NCBI GenBank assembly: GCA_964017195.1
Contig: OZ024891.1
Span: 10,019,182 to 10,083,181 of the forward strand
DNA from: Siderastrea radians
Taxonomy: Eukaryota; Cnidaria; Anthozoa; Scleractinia; Rhizangiidae
Direction: 5' to 3'
DNA length: 64,000 nt
The position numbers were made by a program, and so were the translations under genes. The notes below the pieces were generated by a model. It did no database searches and was not told the origin of the DNA. It worked only from the letters and a program-made list of their open reading frames with translations. Shown piece by piece: positions 49,567 to 59,352 of this stretch (position 1 is its first letter; every line of letters starts with the position of its first letter).

Positions 49567-52127
49567 AGTAAGTAAGTAAGTAAGTAAGTAAAGCCTTTAT
49601 TTAAAGAGGGTAAAACACATAATAGTATATACATACTAATAAACTTGTGGCCCTCTGTACTAAAACTATAAAATATTAAAAATACATAAATATATACACG
49701 TAACTATTTACAATATAATACTGAGTAGATAGAATTTAAAAATATAAATAAATAAATAATCAAGAAAATAAGTAAATGAAGAAACAAATAATTAATAAGT
49801 AGATAAATAAAATAAATAAATGAATAAACTAATAAACAAAAGAATAAATAATTATAAGAATAAAATTATGGAAAAAAATGGCGCAAAAATTTCTGGCCTG
49901 CTAAAAACCGTTTCCTAAGACTATTTCTAAGGGCCATTGCAGATGAGCTTTGCTGGATAGTAATAGGTAGCGAGTTCCAAAGTGTAGTCGTGGTTACGCT
50001 GAATGTGCTTCCACCTTCCGTTTTTCTATTAAAACGGGGACAAATAAAATTAAGATTACAATATCGTGTTGTCCTTGAATGTCTTTCGCTATTTAAAGTT
50101 AATCTCTCCGATATGTATTGTGGAACTTCATTATTTATTCTCTTAAAAGCTAACAAGCATTTCGCAATTTCGCATTCTTGATAATAAGGTAACCACTTAA
50201 GTCTATTAAAAAGAGGGACTGATGGTGACCATGGTCCCGCATCCAAAATGATTCGCGCTGCTCTTTTCTGCAAGCGTAAAAGTCTAATTACATTTTCCTT
50301 ACTGCTGCGTTCAAGCCATGCGGCATTTACATAATTAAAAATTGGCCTAATTATTGAATTGTAAAATAATATGCGCTGGCTTAAAGGAAGATTAATCTTG
50401 ATCTTGTTAAGAATGCCAATCCGACTAGCTAGTTTTTTACAAATGCTATCAACATGAGTAGAGAAACTAAGCTCACTATCTATCTCTAGACCAAGAACTT
50501 TGGCCGAGGGTTCTTGTAGAAGAGAGTGTCCACTCGAGGTTTGCACCCCAAGATTTCTACTAGAGGGTTCGAGCTTATCATGCAGCCGCTTGCCAGTAAT
50601 GAGCAGGGTTTTAGTCTTCTTTTCATTGAGCGGGAGTTTGTTTGCATTTGCCCAATGCTCCACCTCATGTAACGCGTTAGTAAGAGTCAGATTGAGGCCA
50701 TCGCACTTGGTAATATCCGCGGATGCCGTCAGTATAGTATCATCTGCATAAAGCTCTAGGTGAACATCACCACAGGACTGCGTGTGTAGGGGAAGATCAT
50801 TAAACATGCCTTCCCACGTGCCCAATACATCATCCATATCTTCAAATACAAAAGCAGTGTCCCAAGGTGTTTGTTTTAAAGTGGATTGAAAGTCCTTTTC
50901 ATTGAAGTTTTTCATCGACCGATAAGTGATGGAATTCGGCTTGTTGCAAGATGATCCCTTATTTCCATAGAGGCGCACTGCAAAAACCGGCAAGTGATCT
51001 GAAAGACCTGTATTGTGAGCAACTATAGAGTGAATGCGCTTGGGGAAATTAGCATAAATATGGTCTAAACACGTCTTGCTACGCGGCCTTGTAATCACAG
51101 TGACTAGCTGCTTGAAATTCATGCTCTGCAAAGCTCTCACCAAATGATGTTTATTAAAAAAGGACCGGTCGAGATAATTCACATTGGCATCATCAGTGAT
51201 AATGGTCTCACAGTTCAGAATATAGGCTGCTTCAATATTTTTCTCCAGCTTCTCGTCATTGTTGTTATTCGGCCGATAAAAACCACCAAACAAAATATGA
51301 CGTTTGGACTTGAAAGGACATATATTTAGCCAAATAATCTCCAAATCAGAATCCTCAAGATCGGTGCGCCTTTTATGAGTCAGTTCATCATTCACGTATA
51401 TCAAAACCCCTCCTCCATTCATATCATCTTTACGATCTCGGCGGTAGATTGAGAAACCAGGGACCGAATATAAATGGTCTGGCTTGGCAGATGTTAAAAA
51501 TGTCTCGTTTAAGGACAAAATGTCAATCCGTGGGCGACCATTACTATCTAGCAAATAGAGCTTAATCTCCTCAAATTTTGTAGAAGTCAGTCGATTGACG
51601 TTCCATGTCCCAAATCGCAGACCCTTAGAGCCAAGTCCAATATCATAGTAAGACGAAGGATCACAATATTCGCCGTCCGAGTCATCGTTATGAGCAAAGG
51701 AACTATTCATGCTCGAAAGTGATTCGCTATCCTCATCTTCACTGTCCGCCGATGAAATCGACGAGAACGAATGATTAGTACCAACATGACATTCAATTTC
51801 AGGTCCAACGATATTTGGAGGCCCAGGATTTGGATTAACATCCCCGCATAGGACCACAAGACTTAAAGCGGTCATTCCAACCCGCGACATATATAACGCT
51901 GCCCTCAATTTCAAACATGGCGGAATTGACGAGCAGCACGAGTTACGCCTTGGTCCCATATTACGCGAAGGGAAGACTTTGCTGTCCAAACGTAGAGCCA
52001 GGAATACACTCTTTGTGCTTAAACGTGAAATTCTAGTATCATTTAAAGACAGAAAACTAGAAACAAGCAAGACTAGTATTAAAAAGCGGGAGCCTGCTCG
52101 AAGCACACCGGCCGCCATCTTGCTAAT
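49567..52127 (-). mobile_element. CR1/L2-type LINE nested in the Polinton, internally deleted
   Basis: The 3' end carries a (CTTA)n tail (49568-49590). The 5' end is just upstream of the ATG at 52118, within ten or so bases. An uninterrupted relative of the target exists at 52334-52430, where 'cccgaaag' joins directly to 'actatttgatttattt', showing where the LINE entered. It is nearly complete at both ends but lacks the middle of the reverse transcriptase. Confidence 0.85.
49866..52118 (-). CDS. LINE ORF: 2A-like leader, endonuclease, truncated reverse transcriptase
   Basis: 750 codons in one frame. Residues 1-100 are hydrophobic/basic and end LSLVVLCGDVNPNPGP, a 2A-like ribosome-skipping motif of the type known in CR1/L2-clade elements, where it can also act as a signal sequence. 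The apurinic-type endonuclease starts near residue 170 (LRFGTWNVNRLTS), with LSLNETFL, a degenerate D-A-N-V-N and GLSDHLPVF. Near residue 455 the frame jumps to LELYADDTILTAS: the reverse-transcriptase segments before the Y-A-D-D site are deleted, yet the frame is kept to the C-terminal zinc-less end. It cannot reverse-transcribe, but endonuclease and leader look intact. Confidence 0.85.
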   Translation of the reverse strand: MAAGVLRAGSRFLILVLLVSSFLSLNDTRISRLSTKSVFLALRLDSKVFPSRNMGPRRNSCCSSIPPCLKLRAALYMSRVGMTALSLVVLCGDVNPNPGPPNIVGPEIECHVGTNHSFSSISSADSEDEDSESLSSMNSSFAHNDDSDGEYCDPSSYYDIGLGSKGLRFGTWNVNRLTSTKFEEIKLYLLDSNGRPRIDILSLNETFLTSAKPDHLYSVPGFSIYRRDRKDDMNGGGVLIYVNDELTHKRRTDLEDSDLEIIWLNICPFKSKRHILFGGFYRPNNNNDEKLEKNIEAAYILNCETIITDDANVNYLDRSFFNKHHLVRALQSMNFKQLVTVITRPRSKTCLDHIYANFPKRIHSIVAHNTGLSDHLPVFAVRLYGNKGSSCNKPNSITYRSMKNFNEKDFQSTLKQTPWDTAFVFEDMDDVLGTWEGMFNDLPLHTQSCGDVHLELYADDTILTASADITKCDGLNLTLTNALHEVEHWANANKLPLNEKKTKTLLITGKRLHDKLEPSSRNLGVQTSSGHSLLQEPSAKVLGLEIDSELSFSTHVDSICKKLASRIGILNKIKINLPLSQRILFYNSIIRPIFNYVNAAWLERSSKENVIRLLRLQKRAARIILDAGPWSPSVPLFNRLKWLPYYQECEIAKCLLAFKRINNEVPQYISERLTLNSERHSRTTRYCNLNFICPRFNRKTEGGSTFSVTTTTLWNSLPITIQQSSSAMALRNSLRKRFLAGQKFLRHFFP

Positions 52128-52744
52128 TCTATTTGATTTATTTGCTAATTCTATTTGATTAGCAGCAAAATTACGCCCAAATTCACACTTTTTTCAAGAT
52201 GGAGGAAGGTCAGGGAGATTTACGACAGTTTTTTCACAGATTTATTCATCGCTTTACCCCAGCAACCCTCGGCTTTACAAACAAAACGATGACAGCTAAG
52301 TTTTTTTGCTGCCGGCTAAAAATTTTTTTAAGCGAACCATCGCGGTTCTGTTTAGCTCGCAATGTTTTCCCATTCCCCGCGTTGTTGTGAAAAAATCATT
52401 TTCTACCCGAAAGACTATTTGATTTATTTTTACTCACTCTCTGTATTTCTTTTTCCACAGTCCAACGATGTGCTGACTGTAACGGCTCGTTGACATCGAG
52501 GTAGTCCATCTGATGGACAAGGGCATAGTCATTCATGGTCTAGGGGCCGACTATGTTCCTCCCTCACTGCCTATCGATGTCTGAGTAGTCAGTCCGGAAT
52601 TACATAAGGCAATCCCGCCAGTGTTCAAGAGATGAATGTAATAAAAAATGTTGATTGTCAAAAAAGGATGTTGATCTTATTCTTATTAAAAAAGTTGAAA
52701 AAAGAATCTCTGTCTGTCTGTCTCTTTGTCTTATAACACACCTC
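52128..52744. other. Right sub-terminal region of the Polinton
   Basis: Contains the third copy of the right-arm repeat (52233-52470) and a short plus-strand open stretch near 52492-52584 (VHLMDKGIVIHGLGADYVPP then stop), whose origin I do not recognise. No intact gene. Confidence 0.45.
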
Positions 52745-52989
52745 AGCGGTTTCCCATCCCAAACCACGTGACTTCCGGTCACACCCATTTCCGGTCACAT
52801 GACTTCCGCTCACTCTTCCACAATCCCACTTCCCTTCCCTAAAGTGACCTTTGACCCCGTCTCTCATTGGTCCATTCTCATGACCGTGAGCACATGATAA
52901 AAGGAATGGCACTAGTCACTCATTGGTTTAAAAATGAGGGGGGTGGGTCTTTTTCGATACAAAGTCCCAAAGTGGCCACCCATACTACT
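52745..52989. repeat. Right terminal inverted repeat of the Polinton
   Basis: Complement of 28558-28792 with scattered differences and one short insertion; ends in GTGGCCACCCATACTACT. Confidence 0.95.
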
Positions 52990-52995
52990 CTCATG
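52990..52995. other. Right 6-bp target-site duplication of the Polinton
   Basis: ctcatg, identical to 28552-28557. Confidence 0.95.
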
Positions 52996-53332
52996 TTTGA
53001 CCATTCGGGGTGAATATCTCTGAAGGATTTCCTTGCTCTAGCACTATCACTTTATTTCCAAATAAGGATTTCAGTTTCATTCGAAAGTTCTTGGTCTATT
53101 TTTTTTTCGAAAATCCTAGCACTCTTCAATGCAGTTTCGAAACTTCTACTCACTCTTCAAAACGTTTCCGAGATATCTAGGAAATCTGTTCAGAAAAAGT
53201 TCGAAAATCTTAGTTTGCCAGTTCTCCTCAGAGACGTGGTCAGAAATCGAAAGCCGAACATTCGAAAATTCTAGCCGACCTTCCTTCCGAACAGATATTT
53301 ACCGAAATTACTCGTTGGGTGCCCCTGAATAA

Positions 53333-53516
53333 TCGAGATATCTTGAAATAAAGCCTGTCTACCTTTAGCTCAATGCTCCCCTGTTCGTCCTGGCTGGTTT
53401 AAATGACATTTTGTGGCTTTTTTCAATCGGAGGTAGCTTCCACAAAACCAGCCAGGACGAACAGGGAAGAATGGAGCTGAAGGTACACAGGCTTTATTTC
53501 AAGATATCTCGATTCT
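53333..53516. mobile_element. Long foldback element
   Basis: Two inverted arms of about 75 bp (atcgagatatcttgaaataa at the left, complement at the right; inner ends ttcgtcctggctggttt and aaaccagccaggacgaa) around a loop of about 35 bp. Non-coding. Confidence 0.8.
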
Positions 53517-54290
53517 GTTATCACCGGTTAGTCCGTTATAAATCTCTGCAAACGTTAGGCTTAACGGCTCATATAAGCAGCAACGCTATGAAGCGATTCT
53601 GCGCAAGAGAACGGTGCAAGATTAACGGGGAATTAATTTTAAAAACAGGACACAATAAGCAGAAGTAAACAACATTTATTTCGTGAATTAAAGATTTATT
53701 TCGTGCTATTACATATATTTTCACCCTTTTCTATTTTTAAATGAACTCCACATACAACGCGTCTGCGCTGCCTGTGTTCTAAATAACAAATAAGGATTTT
53801 TATCTTTAGTTTTTTCTGGTGAAATAAATTTCAATGCAGGAAGTCACTGTTACAAATTTTGGACATTTTAACGTTGTTATGTTTAAATTTTACGACGTTA
53901 ACTCCGAACTGCGTGAATGAACTGAGTGGTTTTTTGTTCGAAGCTACAATCTTAGCTAAATTGTTTATTTACACTGTTGAATCTATTGTTAAGTCGTTCA
54001 TAAGTCCTAATAAGTAGAGACAAAAATCTAACTTAGATGTTGTCTATTAGTATATACCAAACCAGTAAATAGTGTTTCGTGTGCTCTCTGACTAGGTACT
54101 CAAACTTGGGAGAGTATTTGATATTCACCACCTGATAAATATATATTTTATGATTTCGCAAGCGAGTCTTTCCTCATTTCTCCGAAAAATTGGAACTATC
54201 TTGTGCTGGCCATTCACTAGTTTTGTATACTACACCGGTTTCTTTCTTTTCTTTTCTGTTTTAGCGGAGCCAGCGGAGCTCCATTCCTAA
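53517..54290. repeat. Fragment of the dispersed 1.8-kb repeat family
   Basis: Bases about 53520-53770 are the inverse of 22540-22790. From about 53780 on the sequence matches 61670-62165 in direct orientation, ending in the same pyrimidine tract and 'ttttag'. Two pieces of the family are thus joined in opposite orientation. Non-coding. Confidence 0.65.
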
Positions 54291-57200
54291 GCAAATTAGG
54301 TAAGCTATCTATCCCGGAAATTTTGGTTGTGACGTCAGCGTATGCCCGCCTGTACAGACTCTGGGGGAGGGGGAGGGGAGTCCCAAGACAACCTGAGGGG
54401 GGGGGTGGCTACTGCCATCTTTTCTTGGCGGGAAAATCTCGCGGTGCTTTTGGGCAATCGGCATTTTTCTTGGCGGGAAATCGCATGACCATCGTCGCTT
54501 TTGAAAAAGAGGTTTTTTTAAAAAGCTTAATTTTATTTAGCAAAACGATTGGTTGACAGCACTGTAGTTTTAAACTTGAGAAAAAAACATCTAATCTCTA
54601 TAAATGGAAAAAAAAAAGGTTCAAAGAATACTGGTAGAAGGCGAAAAGTTCAAGTTACGAAAGCTGTCTTCAAAGGACTTCATCGCTTTGTTTTCTTCAC
54701 GGCGGAGGGCTTGCCTTCGGTTCTGAAACACAACCGAGTCAGTGAAGTTTTTAAAGGGTTTAAGGTGCATGATTTTGAGTATTACGGTCAAAGAAATTAC
54801 ATTTTGAAATTGAACTTTAATTTAGATTTGTGATAGATGTGGTCTTGCAAGGGTGACCATAAGGGAATATGGTGGTAAACGATGCTGTTGGCCCACCATA
54901 CAACCAGGCAGTAATTTTTCAACAAAAAAATCAACGATGATTTTCACATTCACCCTGGCTGCATCTAGTGAAATCAGAATTTCCTTTCTAGAATATTTTG
55001 CCATGCACAGCCGATTTCACTCGCGTGGACGGACCCACGATACTGGAAGTGTAACGCGAATTGCATTTAAGTATAAACGTACGGGTTTTTGAATAAACTT
55101 TTTCAAAATTGATTTCTCTGTTTATTATTTTGTGTTAGTTTATTCATAACAGTAGGTCAAAGCACAGTCGCAAGGCAACTGTACAAGCATCACTTCAATG
55201 AGATTACGGCAAATAATTCCTTTTAATTTTGACTGTCGATTTTTTTGTCCTAGAAGTTTTCAATACTAATAATTTTTTAAGCGAAGCAGTTGTCGGTTTA
55301 AAGCCATTTTATCCAAAAAGCTTCCGAAAAAAGTTTTGCGCGTCCTCAAAGCGCCTAACTTTCTATATAGGCTTACTTCGCATCCGCAAAACTTATGCCT
55401 TAATCAAAGCATGTTTCTTGTTTGTTTGTTTTCAATCATGATGGTATAAAGTTTTGACCAGACTAATAGTGGCAGTTCATGTTATTTGTTAACTGTGCAT
55501 CCGAACGCGATGGAGATAACCCATTTACTTCAGAATAAGTTTTATTTTGTTGTTGTAAATGAGCGCCGTTTCAAGTTCATTCATTGTTGTAGTCGCTTCT
55601 TGTGAGCTACTCATTTTCTTTTTGTTGGTCTCTGCGCTATGTCCCATCGATAAAGACTGATCACAGGGATTTGGCCTCTCAAAAATGTGTTGTCCCCTCG
55701 TGTAAACTGTACGTGGGACCAAATGAAAATACTGAACCAATTCACAGGCAACTTTAAACTTTGCCCTCATCAACTACGTCCCGCGTGTGTTCGCTCAGAA
55801 GGTGCAACAACTCAATCGTTTATTTTCCCTGAGAAGAGTCTCCGAGAGTTGCCACACCGTAGGTGCCGACCCTTAGAGATAAACATGGCGGGAAAGGCAA
55901 AAGGAATATTTGGAAATTCAAAGCAACAGGGCTCGAAATGTGCAATTTGCGACTGGTTCAATGACATTTGCTCCTACCAAAAAAAAAATAGGAGAAAATT
56001 TGCTTTTTCAAATTGTGGCCCATTTTCAAAATAAATACACTTTCTGCTCCTTGTCGGATCAAATCTACTACTAAAATTTTGGACCTAGGAATTGCTCCTG
56101 GGAAAAAAAAATTAACTTTCGAGGCCTGCAAAGCAATAAAATTTATCATGTCTGTGAACTTAGTTAGGTCTGGAGACCGTAACCATTCTCAAACTGGAAT
56201 TGCATTTTAGACGCGCTTTCCCCCATACCCAATAACAGAGAATGTATTGTAGCACCACATTTGAAAGGCAACAATGAAAATATTAACAAGAAATACTAAA
56301 GAACACACAAAATGACAAGAAATCCACTATTGATAACCCCTTTAATACTGTCTTTATTTAGCATTACATGATAAAGGTGACTTTATCCAATCAGTTTTAA
56401 TTTTAAATTAACAATTATCTTGGAAGAGTGAGTTCATCCGCCAGCGAAAAGGAATTCATGCTGTGGACCAAGAAAAGAGCCAAAATCAATAGTGCAGGAA
56501 TAAGTCCTAATCACAAACGCCAAAACAATAAATTACGGACAAAATAACTAGGTCAAGAGAATATCCTGGGTGCACCTGATGCAAACACGAATGGTGATTT
56601 ATGAGAGGGTTGACAGTTAAGTTTTAAGTCTTACAAAGTCTCTCGCGTTTTTGCATCAGGTTATCTAAGCAGAAGGAGACATTTTCTATATTTCTTACAT
56701 TTAACCTTACCTAAAACGCCTACGTATCGGGTAATAGAAATGTATTTTTAAATAGCCCTTTTTTTTCAAGTATCATTTTCAACTGAAAGATGAATGTTTA
56801 GAGGTCATATGGAACGACATCTCCCTATTCAACGAGGATTTCCTTACCAAAGGGGCGTGTCCCTTTGTCAAAATGGAGCTGTAGTGGGAAGTTTAACAGA
56901 GGCTATGATCCTTTAATCCCCAATATCAATATGCATATTGTCCTTAGTGTTCCGCATTCTTTTTTATGGTACTAGTTGAGAGAATTTGCTCAAACATCTA
57001 GACATCAGTCTTGCTTGATTGGTGATCATTAACTTTGTGACCTGTATGTTTGATCAAGTAGGGATATTGTAAGGAGAAATTGAATGCTTGTCACTATTGG
57101 GGCTTAAAAGTTCGAAATTAGTACAATTTCTCCCGTTGTTACTCAAGAGCAGTCTACGCCGTTATCAAAGGACCATCAGTCGATTTGCTTCCGCGGAAAA

Positions 57201-58000
57201 CATTTTTTTTATTGGGAAGATTTTTGCATCGTGACGCGCACTAGACGCACTGAGGCTCCAAACTCGGAAGTCTTTCTTGCTGTACTTGAGAGGAAAATTT
57301 AATGCGTAAGAGGCATTCAAAGACTGCCGCTATAACACGTACAAGCAAAGTGTACCGGGATTTGCTTAAGTATAAAGCGTGAATTTAACTTTATTTTGTA
57401 TCGCATCCCGACATAGAATATCTTCCTTGCCCCTTTGTGTTTTCTTTTCTTTTTTCTGTTGTCCTCACTTTTGTACTGCCTGAAGGTTATGTATGTTTCT
57501 TTTTATTGTTGATGCATCGCGCTCTTAATTTAACCACCATGTTAATTGTTACTCCTTAGCTTCAAAAGGAAGTAATATTCATTTATATTGCTGTAATTCT
57601 CTTGTATCTGGTATAAGTGTGTGCTTACAGCTACTTCAATTAATGTTGTCGGAAAGCCTAGGCGACAGGATTGCAAGGTGATATGGGTAATTTATTAACG
57701 ATTTTACCAAATTCATTACCAAATTCACCAAATTTGATAAAATTTACCAAATACGGCTATGGTTCACCCCTACAGAGAATAAATTACATATTAGACAAAT
57801 GTTTATGGTACTTTCACTCATCCTATGGCAGTGACAGCCGGAAAGCCTAAGCCAAATCACAAAAGATGTACAGCTACCCATACTAACTTTCGACCTTGTC
57901 TCTTAAGCTGGAGGCTTTAAAGTCTGACAACGTTAATTGAAATAGATGTACGCTTAATTACAACACATTTCTATTTAATGTAGTATTTGCTGTATTGTCA
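54291..58000. other. Gene-poor intergenic region
   Basis: No supported exon, LINE or TIR element. Open stretches (54323-54556, 54549-54833, 55687-56034 and others) are short and without recognisable domains. A G-rich tract lies near 54363-54406. A homologue may be recognised by database search but not by eye. Confidence 0.5.
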
Positions 58001-58029
58001 TGTATGTCGGTAGTATTGTTGAAAGTGTT

Positions 58030-58103
58030 CAAGATGCCGATGATGATGGTGATGGCGATGATGATGGTGATGATAATGATGATGATGATGATGATGATGA
58101 TGA
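58030..58103. repeat. (GAT)n microsatellite
   Basis: Imperfect GAT/GGT triplets over about 75 bp. The poly-Asp reading on the plus strand is an artefact of the repeat. Confidence 0.9.
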
Positions 58104-58125
58104 AGCACTAACAAGAGCTACTTAC

Positions 58126-59352
58126 CATTTCCAAAAAACGGTTTTCCAGTTTTCGGTAGCTGGGTACTTCCCTCCGGAGGAGGAGGAGGAGGAGGAGGAG
58201 TTGACTTCGGGGGAGGAGGAGGAGGACGATTTGAATGCGTCGGAGGAGGAGGAGGAGGACTTGACTTCCGGGGAGGAGGAGGAGGACTTGACTCCGCCAT
58301 GTCCGCGGGAGGAGGAGGACGAGTTGACTTCGGGGGAGGAGGAGGAGGACGATTTGAATGCGTCGGAGGAGGAGGAGGAGGACTTGACTTCGGGGGAGGA
58401 GGAGGAGGAGGACTTGACTCCGCCACGTCTGCGGGAGGAGGAGGACGAGTTGACTTCAGGGGAGGAGGAGGAGGACGAGTTGACTGCGGCGGAGGAGGAG
58501 GAGGACTTGACTTTGGAGGAGGAGGAGGAGGAGGATTTGACTCCGCCACGTCCGCGGGAGGAGGAGAACGAGTTGACTTCGGGGGAGGAGGAGGAGGACG
58601 AGTTGACTGCGGCGGAGGAGGAGGAGGACTTGACTTTGGGGGAGGAGGAGGAGGAGGACTTGACTCCGCCATGTCCGCGGGAGGAGGAGGACGAGTTGAC
58701 TTCGGGGGAGGAGGAGGAGGACGAGTTGACTGCGGCGGAGGAGGAGGAGGACTTGACTTCGGGGGAGGAGGAGGAGGAGGACTTGACTCCGCCACGTCCG
58801 CAGGAGGAGGAGGACGAGTTGACTTCGGGGGAGGAGGACGAGGACGAGTTGACTGCGGCGGCGGAGGAGGAGGACTTGACTTCGGGGGAGGAGGCGGAGG
58901 AGGACTTGACTCCGCCATGTCCGCGGGAGGAGGAGGACGAGTTGACTTCGGGGGAGGTGGAGGAGGACGAGTTGACTGCGGCGGAGGAGGAGGAGGACTT
59001 GACTTCGGAGGAGGAGGAGGAGGAGGACTTGACTCCGCCACGTCCGCGGGAGGAGGAGGACGAGTTGACTTCGGGGGAGGAGGAGGAGGACGAGTTGACT
59101 GCGGCGGAGGAGGAGGAGGACTTGACTTTGGGGGAGGAGGAGGAGGAGGACTTGACTCCGCCACGTCCGCGGGAGGAGGAGGACGAGTTGACATCAGGGG
59201 AGGAGGACTGAAGCACAAAGGAGCGTCTTTAACGGCCTCGTCCCAGCAGCAATGTCTGTCGTTAACACACTCTTCCTTTGTTATCCCAAAATAGCCGCAA
59301 GCATTTCGCTCTTTAGGGTCAATGCCGTCACAAGGGTTGGCCAACTTTGACT
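58126..59352 (-). CDS. Trefoil (P-type) domain exon with proline-rich repeat tail
   Basis: Minus-strand exon of exactly 1227 bp. The acceptor is ttacattag before 59352 and the donor GTAAGT is at 58125-58120, giving a symmetric phase 1-1 exon, usual for extracellular modules. It encodes a trefoil domain with six cysteines (PCDGIDPKERNACGYFG, then EECVNDRHCCWDEAV and LCFSP), followed by about eight repeats of roughly 41 residues built from STRPPPPADVAES, SSPPPPPPPKSS and QSTRPPPP, and the end LPKTGKPFFGNG. Trefoil proteins are secreted and associate with mucus or matrix; the Pro/Ser/Thr tail suggests an extended, perhaps O-glycosylated linker. Signal-peptide and other exons are not found in the window. 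Confidence 0.8.
58167..59212. repeat. About 123-bp minisatellite within the trefoil exon
   Basis: Eight units marked by cgcca(c/t)gtc at roughly 58295, 58419, 58544, 58667, 58791, 58914, 59037 and 59159. ADV and ADM variants of the unit alternate irregularly. The purine-rich plus strand has no stop in several frames, so the long Glu-, Gly- and Ser-rich alternative readings carry no evidence of expression. Confidence 0.9.

Larger units (their letters stand above)
28558..52989. mobile_element. Polinton/Maverick (adintovirus-like) element, end to end
   Basis: Both termini, the 6-bp target duplication and the core gene set (integrase, major capsid protein, adenain-like protease, packaging ATPase) are present. 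Total length is 24.4 kb. Subtracting the nested LINE (about 2.56 kb) and TIR element (1.03 kb) leaves about 20.8 kb, normal for the group. Gene blocks run minus (29988-32509), plus (32639-45545), minus (45635-47113) and plus (47611-48237). The core is visibly richer in G and C than the AT-rich flanks. The DNA polymerase is broken, one minor-capsid-like gene has a stop codon and several small genes appear frameshifted, so this is a decaying copy. Confidence 0.95.

Noticed and set aside
50486..50751. Plus- and minus-strand ORFs overlapping the LINE
   Set aside because: Shadows of the 750-codon LINE ORF in other frames.
52492..52584. Short open stretch near the right end as a polymerase C-terminus
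   Set aside because: About 30 codons with no motif I can match to pPolB; left as unexplained sequence.
58000..59294. Long Glu-, Gly- and Ser-rich ORFs (330-400 codons) over the right minisatellite
   Set aside because: Same reason: they are by-products of the repeat. The plus-strand readings also begin in a GAT microsatellite or run antisense to the trefoil domain.
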